From: Antedon mediterranea
Taxonomy: Eukaryota; Echinodermata; Crinoidea; Comatulida; Antedonidae
NCBI RefSeq assembly: GCF_964355755.1
Contig: NC_092674.1
Location: forward strand, 11,723,001-11,787,000
Length of the DNA: 64,000 nt
Direction: 5' to 3'
Both the position numbers and the translations under genes were made by a program. The first letter of the stretch is position 1. Each line of letters opens with the position of its first letter. The notes under the pieces are model-generated. The model was not told where the DNA came from, did not search any database, and saw nothing but the letters and a program-made list of their open reading frames with translations. Below are positions 32,085 to 43,283 of the stretch, in pieces.

Positions 32085-32704
32085 TATGTTCCATTCATCG
32101 CAAATCAATACATTTGTATAAACGTATATTAAATTTGAAACCAAATTTTCGTTTATATTGAAGGACAAAACTACGTTGAAACTTACTCAACGTTTCATGC
32201 ATTTTCACCGCACTTTTTCAAGGTAGTGATGTCAGCTTGTTTTGCCCACACTGATCATGGCATAGTCACGTGATGTTATTGTGACATGCGCCCTCTATTA
32301 ACGTATATTAAATCTATCAAAAGGGTACTTTTTTTTTAGAAAATCGGCATGTCTTCAACATTATGATGCTGTACTCGAGCGGTTCAACCAGTTTTCAGCT
32401 ATTAAAAACAATTATTGTAGGAGGAGATAGGAAAATGCGAAGCATCCTCGCATTATTGTGTGCGGGTATTTTTCAATTGTATTAGGCAATGTATACCACG
32501 ATCGAAAAACACCCTATTTGGGGCAAATCGTTGAATCTAAATTCGTTTAAATTGTCAATAACTAATTATCTATCTCAATTTAATTAGTAAACAGGGTTAC
32601 ATCAGGTGGTTAAAATCATTACCCAAAGTACGAACCAACTTTATATACCATCGAGTAAAAATTCTAGAAGTAAGGCATGATTTACCGAATTTTCCCTAAC
32701 GTAA
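32085..32704 (+). repeat. Element B, partial copy, with a 165-bp insertion
   Basis: Aligns with 49055-49514 (GTTCCATTCATCGCAAATCA ... CGTAAATGTATATATAG). It is interrupted at 32135-32299 by a 165-bp sequence flanked by the 14-bp direct repeat AACGTATATTAAAT (32121-32134 and 32300-32313). The copy at 49091 shows the uninterrupted site. Confidence 0.82.
32135..32299. mobile_element. 165-bp SINE-like insertion with 14-bp target duplication
   Basis: Ends TTGAAACCAAATTTTCG and GCGCCCTCTATT, with CACGTGATG near the right side. The 14-bp duplication fits LINE-machinery retrotransposition. No tRNA promoter boxes are evident. Confidence 0.7.
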
Positions 32705-33745
32705 ATGTATATATAGACTAGATGGACATTCTCGAATAAACAGTAATTTCAGCGAAACAAAACTGGCGATTTCAAATGTACGTACCGCAGGACTATAATA
32801 CATTGTCGTTAACAGAAACGAATAAATAGACACGATGATGTATGCAGTCAACTAAAATTAGTACCCTGGGAATTACTTACCGAAAGAGAAACCAAATTTT
32901 TGATTTTTGGACTCATTTAAACAAACCCAATTTGTGTTTTGTATGTAACATTAAGGTTGAGGGAAGGTACAAAGAGGAACAATTTTTAAACATATTCTTT
33001 TTCCACTCAGCAACGAAATATTTTTGTTCATGTTTTATAGGCCTATAAATAATATACCACTAAATACAGTAAAATATTTGCGATTTAACACTTTGTTAAA
33101 ACTGTCATAGTCGATTGAAAGAGTAAAGTACGTTTATATTTTTTTGTAATTACTAATTAATACAAACGTTGAGAAGCAACTGTTAGTAATATAGTTTATT
33201 TGTATATTATGTGTTTATAATCTAACAGTAGGGCTTCCCACACTCACAGTAATACAGTTTATTTGTATATATGTTGATATTATATCTAACAGTACAAACA
33301 CTCACAGTAAGAAATTTGCGATTCAAATGGCGACCAAAAGTGGTTAATAAGTATTTACAGTATTGTATAGTATTGCAATACTCTATCTTTTGGTTTTAAG
33401 TTTATTCTCTAAGGGACTATAGATTTACCTACCTTTGTTAAACCATGGAGGTATACCTCCATTAAACCGAATAAGTTGGAATGTTTTTCAGCCATTAAAA
33501 ACAATTATCGTAGGAGGAGATAGGAAAATGCGAAGCATCCTCGTATTATTGTGTGCGGGTATTTTTCAAGATGGACATCCATTAGAGAGTGTATACCACG
33601 ATCGGAAAACACACCTATCTGGGGCAAATCGGGTGGTTAAAATCAGTACTGAAAGTACGAACCAACTTTATATACCATCGAGTAAACATAATAGAAATAA
33701 CGCGCGATTTACCGAATTTTGCCCTTACGTAAATTTATATATAGA
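32705..33745 (+). repeat. Element B, copy 3 (internally deleted)
   Basis: Starts ACTAGATGG, directly after the end of the preceding partial copy, so the two lie head to tail. Collinear with 47393-49514 but lacking the inner half of the palindromic terminus and a block near 33130. Ends TTTATATATAGAT. 33443-33470 holds an inverted AACCATGGAGGTATACCTCC motif. Confidence 0.8.
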
Positions 33746-34114
33746 TTATCTCCTTCCTTATTTCTAATTATATCCCAGTGCCAGATTTAGTATGCCCGTA
33801 GACCTACTAATAATTTTCTAAAGTTTTGATATTATTGTTTAGTTTTGTTTTCTCTTTTGTAGCTTGAACCAACACTTTTTTCATTTATTTTTCATTCAAT
33901 CACTTAAGTGTTAATCAGTAATATTTTTGAGTTGTTAAAAATCTAGGTTTTTCATAACTTTCGTATATAACTTTTATATATATTATAACGAACCTTATGT
34001 AAAAGAAACAAATATCAAATTGTTTAGTATAATTAAGATCCAGATAATTACAAAATGATCGGGCTCAAACTACATTTAAATGTTACTCAATCTCTTTCAT
34101 AAAATATGAATTAG

Positions 34115-34735
34115 CTGATTTACAAAAAAGAGGCATAATATCATTAATTATTAAGAACAATTGGAGACCAATTAAATATCTATTATAAAATCATTGCTAA
34201 TGCTGTTGCAAACAGATTAAAACCCAGAATTGGTAAATTAATAGATACAGACCAAAAAGGTGTACATCAAAGGGAGATTTGCCGGAGAGAATGTTCGGCT
34301 TGTTGAAGACATTTCAGAATATACACTGATAAGCAGAATAAGGAAGGGGTTCTTGCTTTTTTAGATTTTTCGAAGGCATTCGATTCAATTGATAAATATT
34401 TTTTAATGAAGTAATTGTCAAAATTTGGTTGTGGTAAAGATGGGTGAAAACCCTATATTGTAAAAGTAAGTCTATTACTACAAATAATGACTGGTTATCA
34501 AACGTTTTAATACGAATAGTCGGATTAGAAAAGGATGTCTTCTATCTTCATTACTTTTTTATTAGCTGTTGTTCTAATGACATAGTGAGCTATTGGGTTG
34601 AAAAGGTAAATATGTTTGAAAAAATTAAAAAAAAAAAAAAGAAAAGAAATCTAACTCTATTTGGTAAAGTAACCGTAACAAAAATATAGCATTGTTAAAA
34701 TGAATCTATATAATGCCAGCATTATTGACGTTCCA
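34115..34735 (+). mobile_element. Tx1/L1-type LINE fragment
   Basis: Plus-strand RT blocks in shifting frames: NWRPI, NRLKPRIGKLIDTDQKG (about 34208-34262), KEGVLAFLDFSKAFDSID (34345-34395) and, near the end, KRNLTLFGKVTVTK (34640-34688). Wording matches the LINE at 60505-64000 closely, so they belong to the same or a sister family. Many stops and an internal deletion make it inactive. Confidence 0.8.
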
Positions 34736-34740
34736 AAGCA

Positions 34741-36055
34741 TAATATAATTTACGTCAGGGCAAAATTCGGTAAATTGCGCGTTACTTCTAGAATGTTTAT
34801 TCGATGGTATATAAAGTTGGTTCCTACTTTCGGTGCTGATTTTAAACACCTGATGTAGCCCTGTTTACTAATAAAATTGAGTTAGATAGTTATTGACAAC
34901 TGAAACGAATTTAGGTTCAACGATTTGCCCTAAATAGGGGTGTTTTTCGATCGTGGTATACATTGTCTAATGGATGTCAATCTTGACAAATACCCGCACA
35001 CAATAATACGAGGATGCTTCGCATTTATCTATCTCTTCTACGATAATTGTGTTTAATAGCTCAAAACCGATTGAACAGCTCGAGTACAGCATCATAATGT
35101 TGAACACTATTTTGATAGATTTAATATATACATTTATACAAATGTATTGATTTGCGATGAATGGAATATTCCAATCTCTCAGTCTCTCCTAGTATAATTA
35201 TTTGGTTTAACACAAGCCCTTGGAGGATACAAATAAAACCTTTATATAATATATAGTATTTCAATACTGTAAATACGTATTAACCATTTTTGGTCGCCAT
35301 TTCAATCGCACATTTCTTACTGTGAGTGTGGGTAGATGTAAACACATATACAAATAAATGTATTACAGTGAGTGTGGATACTGTAATCACCTGTAATCAC
35401 CTGTCTTGTCGGGCTCGTAAGTAGACCATACATTTCTGTATGGTACATGTCATGCCCTCCCAATTTCATCAAGTCATCACTGCATGGTTTGTTTTTTTTT
35501 TGGTTTGTTTTTTTTTTTCATTCGTTTCCTTGATTTAAATTCTTATGCAATACACTTTATCCCATAAAAGTAAATTTGTTGTATTTTCTTTCAATGAATT
35601 TATCAAGTTTATTTTTAAAGGCGTTTACTGTGGTGGTGTTAACGGCTTCCTCTGGTAGACTATTCCATAGGTTAACAATTCTGTAAGAAAAATTGTACTT
35701 GCGGATATCCAGTTTAGGTCGTCGCTTATATATGGTGTATCTATGTCTTCTTAGGTTTCTCTCGTATGTTTTCATAGGGAAGAAGTTACGCATTCCACTA
35801 CCACTTAGGCCTGTCACCATTTTAAAAACTTGAATCATATCTCCTCGTAATCTTCTAAAGGCCAATGTTGGTAGATTTAGTCGTTTTAGGCGTTCTGTAT
35901 AATCCAAGTCTTTTAATGATACTGATAGATGTATAAAGGCATAATATACAAATGAACTTTATTACTGACAGTTGCTTCTCAACGCTTGTATTAATTAATA
36001 ATTACTCAAAATATAAACGTCGTAGTGGTGTATCTTTACATGTACTTTACTATTT
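34741..36055 (-). repeat. Element B, copy 4 (with LINE insertion)
   Basis: Reverse-oriented relative to 47393-49514: begins AATTTACGTCAGGGCAAAAT, passes GATCGTGGTATACA, and ends in the CAATCGAGTAACTG region, without the palindromic terminus. Interrupted by a LINE at 35384-35917. Confidence 0.8.
35384..35917 (-). mobile_element. 5'-truncated CR1-type LINE with 7-bp target duplication
   Basis: The 116-codon minus-strand frame 35557-35907 is the RT C-terminus: ERLKRLNLPTLAFRRLRGDM, then RIVNLWNSLPEEAV and FKNKLDKF. The 3' end (plus-strand left edge) has direct repeats of ATCACCTGTA. GATACTG flanks both sides (35377-35383 and 35918-35924), and element B elsewhere lacks the insertion. Confidence 0.88.
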
Positions 36056-37024
36056 CAATCGAGTAACTGACACGTGCCACTTTTTCGTATTCACGTACAG
36101 CAATTTTTATGAAAATAAGGAATAATTAACTTAAAACTAGTTGCATCTATCATTCCGTCGGATCAATTTTTCCATTGAAATATACATCCAACCAATCGTG
36201 ATCAATGCATCTAGCGCGCACATTTCGAACAGCCGGGGCCGGTATTGTCTTCTTACGCCAAGATATAGTTACAAGTTCTTTTGTGCGTTTGAGTGTTAGT
36301 TTTGTGGTATGATGTCTCCCGCGTGATTATGGATGATCGGGCATGTTATAAACGCTATTGTAGTAAACGCCAGCAATGTCGAAACAACTGCAGTAATTCA
36401 CCAGTAATGTAGTAAAACATCCAGCTAATGTAGAAACACCAACAGCTTATGTAGTAAATAACATGGCCACAATTTATACTTAATGTGTATAAAATATAAT
36501 ACCATAAGAAAATTATAATTATGTTCGTGTAAAAAGAAAGTGTTAAAGAAATGCTATGAACATATTTAAAGTATAATTGTCATTAATAATTGGTATTAAT
36601 TAAAATTATAATTGGTTTGTTATGGCTATTTGAGTATTAAATACTTGTAAATAGTTATGAAAATGTAATTTTGTTTTATAATTATTATTATTATAATTAT
36701 TATATCTTAATGTATGTATAAGTAAAAATTATAAACATCTGTATTAATTGAGTAGAGTAGAGAAACAAGTATTAATGAAAACTGTGCATATAAAGATAAA
36801 TATTATTTAAGAAATAAAAGTGGGTAAAATCCCCACAAAAGAGTGAAAAGAAATAAGATTATGAATTTGAATGAATTTAACCCATAAGTACGTTTACATG
36901 CTAATTAAAAATCCATCATGCAACTGGTTTCCCTAGGCTAAAAATTCATTTATGAATTGAAAATGACGCACAGTTTTTGTTTGAACTACGACTAAAGTTT
37001 GACGTAAGGTTAATTGTGCTATGT
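36056..37024. other. No gene seen; weak 25-27-bp repeats
   Basis: At 36350-36470 the phrase CAGCAATGT(C/A)G(T/A)A(A/G)AA recurs about five times with drift. The rest is AT-rich and unassigned. Confidence 0.5.
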
Positions 37025-38289
37025 TACATTATTCGTTTTCTTATATTCAAAAGTATTTTCCATGACTTGTCTTTTGTAAAATACAACAATAGAGCATTTC
37101 CAACAAACAGTAGGCTTACTAAACAAACAGGCGTATACAATGAGAAAAAGACACCACGAATAATACGGTGTATTAAAGTAGAGTTGATGTTATTGTTGTT
37201 CGATTTATAAAGCGCTTATACAATCGAAAGATTGTCCCAAAGCGCTGAGAAAAAAAAAAGAAAGAAATTACAAAGAAAAAAGATGGGTTTTTAAGAGTGT
37301 TTTGAAAACTATGGTAGAGGATGCATTTTTAATATTTTTTTTAAAATAATAAAATAATTAATAATAATAATCAACTTTTCTTTTCCCAAAGTCATTGGCA
37401 ACCGGCCATACCCATATTACTATTTACAATGGATAACTGACATGATAAATATTTGGCAAACCAAAAATTTATTTGAGCGAGCAGTTCCTGAAATTGAAAA
37501 GCAAACCGGGACAAAAGTATGAAGAAAAAGTGTAATAGATTTTCATTTAGATCCACATGCACATATTATAGGCCAGACTTTTAACCATACGTATGCCCTA
37601 CAGTATAGTTATTGTAGAATTGTGAAATATCGTCTGATTTAAGTGTATTTCGTTTATTCTCAAAATACGAAACTCCTAATATATTCTAATTTCCGAAGGA
37701 AATATTCTTTGAGTCAATTTTATTACTTTACTAGTGGTATAGATTTGTTTTCATTCAGAGACAACAGAATGTACAAAATAATAATAATATCTTTGCGCTG
37801 TACACAAACACGATCAAGTGATGCATTAGTCCCATACTATACTTTGTTCTACAGATTGGGATTTCTAACACGAAGTAAATTCCTACATTCGTATTCCAGG
37901 CAATGCCTGCCTTTAATTATAATTATATTTAGGCCACAGGCACATAGATTCACAAATATATTACAGTACATACCGGTACGTGGATTCACTTATTCAACGA
38001 TACAAAATAAATGCTTTGAGAGATTAACGTAAGCACATTAATTTGTTAGTAACTTTGAAAAATAGGGATTGCGCTAATATTAAGGACTCAGTAAGGTTTT
38101 GTCTTATAAGTCAGACAAACAAGACAAATATTTACATTACAATAGTGAATAGATATACTCACATATGTATTTTGAATTCTTCTACAATACACCGGCGCCA
38201 TTGCAAAGTTACGTAAAGACTGTAGAAACAAACAATGGATATTTACAAAAATAGTGATAACTCATCAACAAAATAAACGAATATATACC
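37025..38289. repeat. Dispersed repeat A, copy 2, left part
   Basis: Aligns with 1-1304, and its first 100 bases with the inverted piece at 14554-14640. Extends further left than copy 1, which is cut by the window start. Confidence 0.8.
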
Positions 38290-38718
38290 TTGATATATGT
38301 AGTTCTTTGAGAGTAAACCAGTTATGTAAATAAAACTTACGTTTGCAAGACAGTTTCGTCTAGCTGTCAGCTTGACTTCCTCAGTTGCTATGCGTTATGA
38401 CGTGGATTTATCTCCTTTCCATCTACTGGATGTTTTTGGTGTATAGGGGACCAGTTGTCGTCAGTAGCTGATCATAAATATGAGATAGTTGGTGCGCGCC
38501 TTCGTCTCTATTCATCTTTTTATTTTTATTTTGCTTTCTTATACTGATGCTTTCTTTAATTTACATCTATATTATCCCAGTTCGGTATGTGATTATGTTT
38601 GATCATAATATGGTCCGTGATCGCTGATTTATGTACAATGGAGGACGAAACTTTCCGCGATGCGCGTGTCTGGATGTTCTGTGTGTTTTCCTCAACATAT
38701 TTCTTGTGTTCTTTAATT
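38290..38718 (-). mobile_element. Penelope-like element 3' end (GIY-YIG endonuclease tail)
   Basis: On the minus strand, 38711 down to 38556 reads EHKKYVEENTQNIQTRASRK, then SAITDHIMIKHNHIPNWDNI. After a shift comes NRDEGAHQLSHIYDQLL. These are the conserved end of the endonuclease domain of Penelope-like retroelements. The following GAGGAAGTCAAGCTGACAGC segment is the typical 3' untranslated part. It interrupts repeat A; copy 1 lacks it. One frameshift and loss of everything upstream make it inactive. Confidence 0.8.
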
Positions 38719-39355
38719 CTGGTTAATTAATTCATTATTAACAATAAACTATTTAGGCTAAATGTTACCTCTAAAATCGAAAATACAGTGGGCTCATTAC
38801 CTTTATCTTGAGGTCAAGTATACTTGGTGTGTATTAACCATACGGCATAATAAGTTTAATCGTCAGTCGGAACATAGAGATGTGCACCCGATTCTCGTAC
38901 TGTACTGTGTCTAGAGACAATAAACTGCATGGCTGTTTAGCGTTAAGTGATTATAGTCCCACTATAATATCCCTATGGTCAGAAGCTTATTGACTTTGTG
39001 TAGTCATGCCTTTCAAATAATTTATACGGAGGCCTGTTAGTGCCATATTCGACTACACATTCTTCATACTATAATATTTTGTTAACTGTTTCACAAGTGC
39101 CATATTCAGTTATTTTTTTCAAATTATGGGGCTATAGTTAAACATTGACTCTACATCAAATTTAAGTAATTAAATTATCACATCTGACTGAGTACAGTAA
39201 GACAATGTTTGTACTGTAGTATAGTCATTACTGTAGGTCCATGAATAGTTATTGTGTAAATAACACGCAGACTGAGTAATTACATTTATAGATTTGGCAT
39301 TTTCCCAAAAAAATTCAAAAAATAATATAAATTGATCTGTCCCTGCACTAATTAC
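38719..39355. repeat. Dispersed repeat A, copy 2, right part
   Basis: Aligns with 1860-2311, ending at AATTGATCTGTCCCTGCACT. Confidence 0.8.
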
Positions 39356-39942
39356 AATATAAAACGAAACAAATAGTTTAAAAAGCTTTATTCAAATACT
39401 AGAGTATAATAAATAGTGCATAGAAAACGATAATGTGAATAAGAAAGACAGATTGATAATGTTATTTCTTCTTTCGTATCAACCTGTTTATAAATAGGGA
39501 CAGTAGTAACACAATTAAATTAAATTTTATTATAGGACCTACTACTAAAATATACTTGTTTCCCCAATCTCGAAAGGCTGTTCCAAACTTAAAAGCTCCA
39601 GTGTACTGTCCATGTGGCTCGTGTTAACCCAGTTCATCTGGGGGTTACGCTAGTGTATTGGTCCATCTCAGCCCATGTCGTTGTGGACAGCAGACGAACG
39701 AGCGCCGTTTGATGGAAACAAATTCGTCTTGTGGAAAATCGACTTTAGGGGAGAAGAAAGTTGTTGTTCACAAGTCGCAGGTTATTCACTCAACAATCGT
39801 TGCATTAAATCAAATAACATGCTAAAAACACGTAGTCTTGTTTGCCTCGATATGTTCTCATTTGCCAATACAGATACCATTATTATTAAACATGGACATT
39901 CTATTATGAAGTTCAGGCGTAAATACATAGCTAAATTCTAAA
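39356..39942 (-). other. Sequence downstream of sialyltransferase copy 2, possible 3' UTR
   Basis: An AATAAA signal on the minus strand at 39386-39391 could end the transcript of copy 2. An 88-residue plus-strand frame (39675-39941) shows no domain and is not called. Confidence 0.4.
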
Positions 39943-40486
39943 TTAAGTATTTCTTATATTACCCTTTCTCGTCAGTCTTTTTTTTTTACGTTTTTTCTTT
40001 AATTTATTATTTACCGAAACATTATGCTGCTGTTTAGATAATAAGATATTGCTTTGTAAATTATTACTTTGTTTATATTCATTCAAAGCAGGCCAATGTT
40101 CAAGACTTAAATTTTCTTCGGTAATATTGCTTAACGGCTTATGTCCTTTAACTCTAGTTTTATTCCTTTTACCTTGTTTTTTTAATATTTGACGATTTAC
40201 ACCATGTTGATCTGTTACCTTTTTCCGATGTTGACTTAACTCTTTTCTTTTGGAGTTAAACTTGTCCAAAAACGGAGTATGTAAAGTTCCATTTTCCTTC
40301 TTAACTTTCTTTGGCCACACAGGATGTCTAAAAGTAATGTTTTTGTAGGTTGACCACCGACGAAAAATTGCCTTCTCAGTGATGAAGAGATGGCCACCCC
40401 GTTGTTTATTTTCACTCTTATTATAATAGGTACATTCTGATATTGTCTTATCGTAATAGTGATATGGGACCCGAGTATTCGTAGAA
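39943..40486 (-). pseudogene. st6galnac-like: ST6GalNAc-like copy 2: terminal exon with long basic tail
   Basis: 544 bp after acceptor [31 protein letters not shown] and NITFRHPVW match copy 1. The frame then stays open for about 120 more residues, rich in Lys/Gln/Asn and ending LKKKRKKKRLTRKGNIRNT. It has no internal break, unlike the upstream exons. Confidence 0.88.
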
Positions 40487-41218
40487 CTATAAGATATCAA
40501 AATAAATAATAATGATTATTATTAACATTGAGTTTCTAAGCGTGTTTTGAAGCGGTGAAGGCAGTTTGGGCAACTGCCGTATCCGTATACGTATATGGGT
40601 AAAACGTGTGTACTACGTCACACATTCTATGTAGCTTGACATCATACCGTACGTACATGAAACCGGTTTTTGATGCCTTCGACGTGCGGATTGCACACGT
40701 TTATTCATTGAACATTTATTTGTTAAACGTGGCACAGTATGATCACATTTTTACCAGCAACACTTAAACATAAATTATTCAAGAAATTCAGAGTTTTGAT
40801 TTAAAAATGTTCCAAGAAAACGAAAACAAAAAAATGTTGGCTATGCTTACATTCCTTTAGCCCTGTAACGATACGTAAAATGATTTTGTCCAAATAAAAA
40901 CAACGCTATAAATTCAAACGTATCTGTATACGTGTTGTGACACTGATAGGTATTCGTATACGTGAGTTTGCCCAAACTCTCTAGCAGTAATATTATTAGG
41001 TATGCAGATATCTGTGAATGGATGGAAATAAAATGACCCTATTAGAACTTTCGTCTTCGAAGCAACACAGCTAATATTGGAACGTAATACATCAACACTA
41101 TTTATTATAGTTCATAATCTTATTGTGTCAACATTGTTTTTTTAATAGTGATTAGAAGTATAATGGACAAGTGTTAAAACACTTCTAGATCATGGACTTA
41201 TCAGTCTCGGTGTGTTAC

Positions 41219-41326
41219 CTGCAAAAATCTTCATATACCATCCAGTATACAGTCATACTAGGACAGAATTCCATAGCATGCACCATTGTATACCATCCGG
41301 TTGTCAACATTGTGCTTACCTCTTTT
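41219..41326 (-). pseudogene. st6galnac-like: ST6GalNAc-like copy 2: sialylmotif S exon
   Basis: 108 bp, the same length as in copy 1, with acceptor TTTAACAG and a good donor TTTTGCAG|GTAAC. Encodes [20 protein letters not shown] and YWMVYEDFC; the Gly after Tyr in copy 1 is Trp here. Confidence 0.9.
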
Positions 41327-41909
41327 CTGTTAAATTATAATACATATTATTATCTATAAGATTAATCATTTCGATGGTTGATTGTAAGCAACCTTTGAAA
41401 TTCAAACGAGATAGGTTTTAGATATTTTTTATAAATAAATAAAGCAGTAACAAGAATTCGTATGGTCGATAATAGATTATTTTACTACACGATTAATTAG
41501 AAATAATTTAAAATAAGCCGATACCACAAAACAACAACAACAGGCCTATACCAAGAATGCACTGGTAAGACATTACATAACCTGTTATATTAACCTGCCA
41601 TTTTAACCCCAATAATAACAATTCCGGTAGTACTGGAAAAATGATTACTAAAATCTACCAAAAATATAAAATTATGACGTGGTCACCATTAGAATTCGAT
41701 AATAATTATAAGATCTACTGTATATATTAAAACCATTTTTTCCGATTATGAAGCACTAACACGGTCCTGATAACAAAACAAACACACACACCCACACACA
41801 CAAAACCCAAAATCAAAGGAGGTCTGAGTTACAGGCCAACACTAATTAAATTAGTATTGTTTTTTAGAAGCCTAATATTTAAGTAAACGCACACATATGC
41901 TTGTGTTAA

Positions 41910-42338
41910 CTTGTATAACCAGTTTGGTTTTTAAAGAGGTCCTCAGCTAACACTATTCGGTCTGGTAGAGATGAGTATATTGGAACATCTTTGTAAATGT
42001 TTCCTAGAAGAAAGGCGTAGCGGTATTCTTCATTGGTTAACTTAGGAACCTGTTTGATTATATTCATCCAACTGATAATAATCATTTCTGTCCGTGTTTT
42101 TTTTGTTTACAAGGACCTCTCGTAGCACACTCTTTTTACTTAGACCTTTGTTAAAGTTCCGATGGCCCACGACTCGTATAGTCGTGCGAGTGCCAACATC
42201 ATGTTCAAAGCCAACCACAGAGGCTAGATTCATTCGTATGACACAGTGGTGTTGATCAATCTCTCTTCCAGCATTTGATCCTAATAAGTGTCCAGAGCTT
42301 GCCACAACAGTACAGTCATTGCACGCAAGATGGAGTTT
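41910..42338 (-). pseudogene. st6galnac-like: ST6GalNAc-like copy 2: sialylmotif L exon
   Basis: 429 bp, one more than copy 1, because of the A8 run. Motif L is intact before the shift; the original frame then stops at 42042. After the shift the sequence still aligns to copy 1 codon by codon up to EDLFKNQTG. The donor reads ACAAG|TTAAC. Confidence 0.88.
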
Positions 42339-42433
42339 CTTAAAAGAATATTATTTATAATGAATTATTTAAAAAAAGAAAATGCTTTAATGTATTTGTT
42401 TTTAATACATTATTTCAGATGAAATAACAAGCG

Positions 42434-42814
42434 CAGTAGAGCCCCTATTAATAAGACATATTCTGGACCCAACACATTGTCCCATTAATATGGGTTTTTG
42501 TGGGAAACATATATACCAAAATAAACAATTTCAGATATTTTTACCACCTGTTAGATTTTTATTAATAATATAAATGTACATAATTATTTTGTATTACATG
42601 TTGTTTTTGAGATGAAGTAAATAATTATTTTGATTTGATTTGATTGAATCAACCATTGGCACACTCAAACTTGTCTTTTTCCCCTTAATATGGGTGTCCC
42701 CTGAGTAGGGAGTTCACCTTAGCGTTAAAACATGTATTGCCCCTCGTTTCACAAGAAAGTGCCCTTTAAAGGAGTGCCCGCTAAACGGGGATGTCCCAAA
42801 AAGGGATTCTACTG
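42434..42814. mobile_element. MITE of the GTGTCCCC type in intron 1 of copy 2
   Basis: Left end CAGTAGAGCCCCTATTAA, right end inverted as CAGTAGAATCCCTTTTT. Interior words such as GGTGTCCCCTGAGTAGGG and AGTGCCCGCTAAACGGGGAT are typical of a repeat family widespread in marine invertebrates. It contains a LINE 3' tail at about 42560-42648 ending in GATTTGATTTGATT. Confidence 0.7.
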
Positions 42815-42955
42815 TATTTTATTTGCTAACGACATTGATATTTTTATGCAATTAAAATGTGAAATTGTGAATGCTTTTAATTTTCCTTTTCTTTCTTTGT
42901 AGGTTCATTTTTATAATCTGTAAAAGATTGATATTGTTACATAAAATGATAATAA

Positions 42956-43183
42956 CTTGTTGGTTGCCAGGCTAACGTATCCAGGAAATAGACCAACGTC
43001 GTCATCATCATTCGCCCTGAATGTGATTGGTTGTCTTGATGTTGGATTCTAAACGTCACGTGTTGGTATTGGCGTTGTATTTCTAATTGTTCGTTTGATA
43101 GTGGTGTTACCAAATTTGAAGATGAGCACGAAAGTTAACACGGAGGAGTAAATAATTGTCAGCCAGAATGCCTTTGAAATATT
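42956..43183 (-). pseudogene. st6galnac-like: ST6GalNAc-like copy 2: anchor and stem exon
   Basis: 228 bp after acceptor TTACTACTAG. Encodes FWLTIIYSSVLTFVLIF (anchor), a stem 24 codons longer than in copy 1 with an acidic NDDDD stretch, and [11 protein letters not shown] at the end. An in-frame TAG lies at 43049-43051. The donor position reads AAG|TTATT. Confidence 0.75.
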
Positions 43184-43283
43184 CTAGTAGTAAAATAGAG
43201 AGACAACTTTATTTACGATTTTGTTTGACCTATAACAACATTACATAACAACTGTCCCTATATTACTAATAGTAGTAGTAATA

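Larger units (their letters stand above)
39943..43183 (-). pseudogene. st6galnac-like: ST6GalNAc-like sialyltransferase, copy 2 (probably a pseudogene)
   Basis: Tandem paralogue of copy 1 with the same four-exon plan: 42956-43183, 41910-42338, 41219-41326 and 39943-40486. Motif L ([15 protein letters not shown]), motif S ([20 protein letters not shown]), YHYY and HLFITE are all preserved. Defects: an in-frame TAG at 43049-43051 in the stem, a one-base gain in an A8 run (plus-strand T8 at 42097-42104), and donors reading AAG|TTATT and ACAAG|TTAAC where copy 1 has AAG|GTATT and ACAAG|GTACT. Either donor could use a GT one base earlier, but that breaks the phase. Motif exons remain very similar to copy 1, so loss may be recent, or some lesions may be assembly errors. 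Intron 1 carries a MITE. Confidence 0.85.

Noticed and set aside
39675-39941. An 88-codon plus-strand frame
   Set aside because: No domain; it is antisense to the probable 3' region of sialyltransferase copy 2, and nothing similar lies near copy 1.
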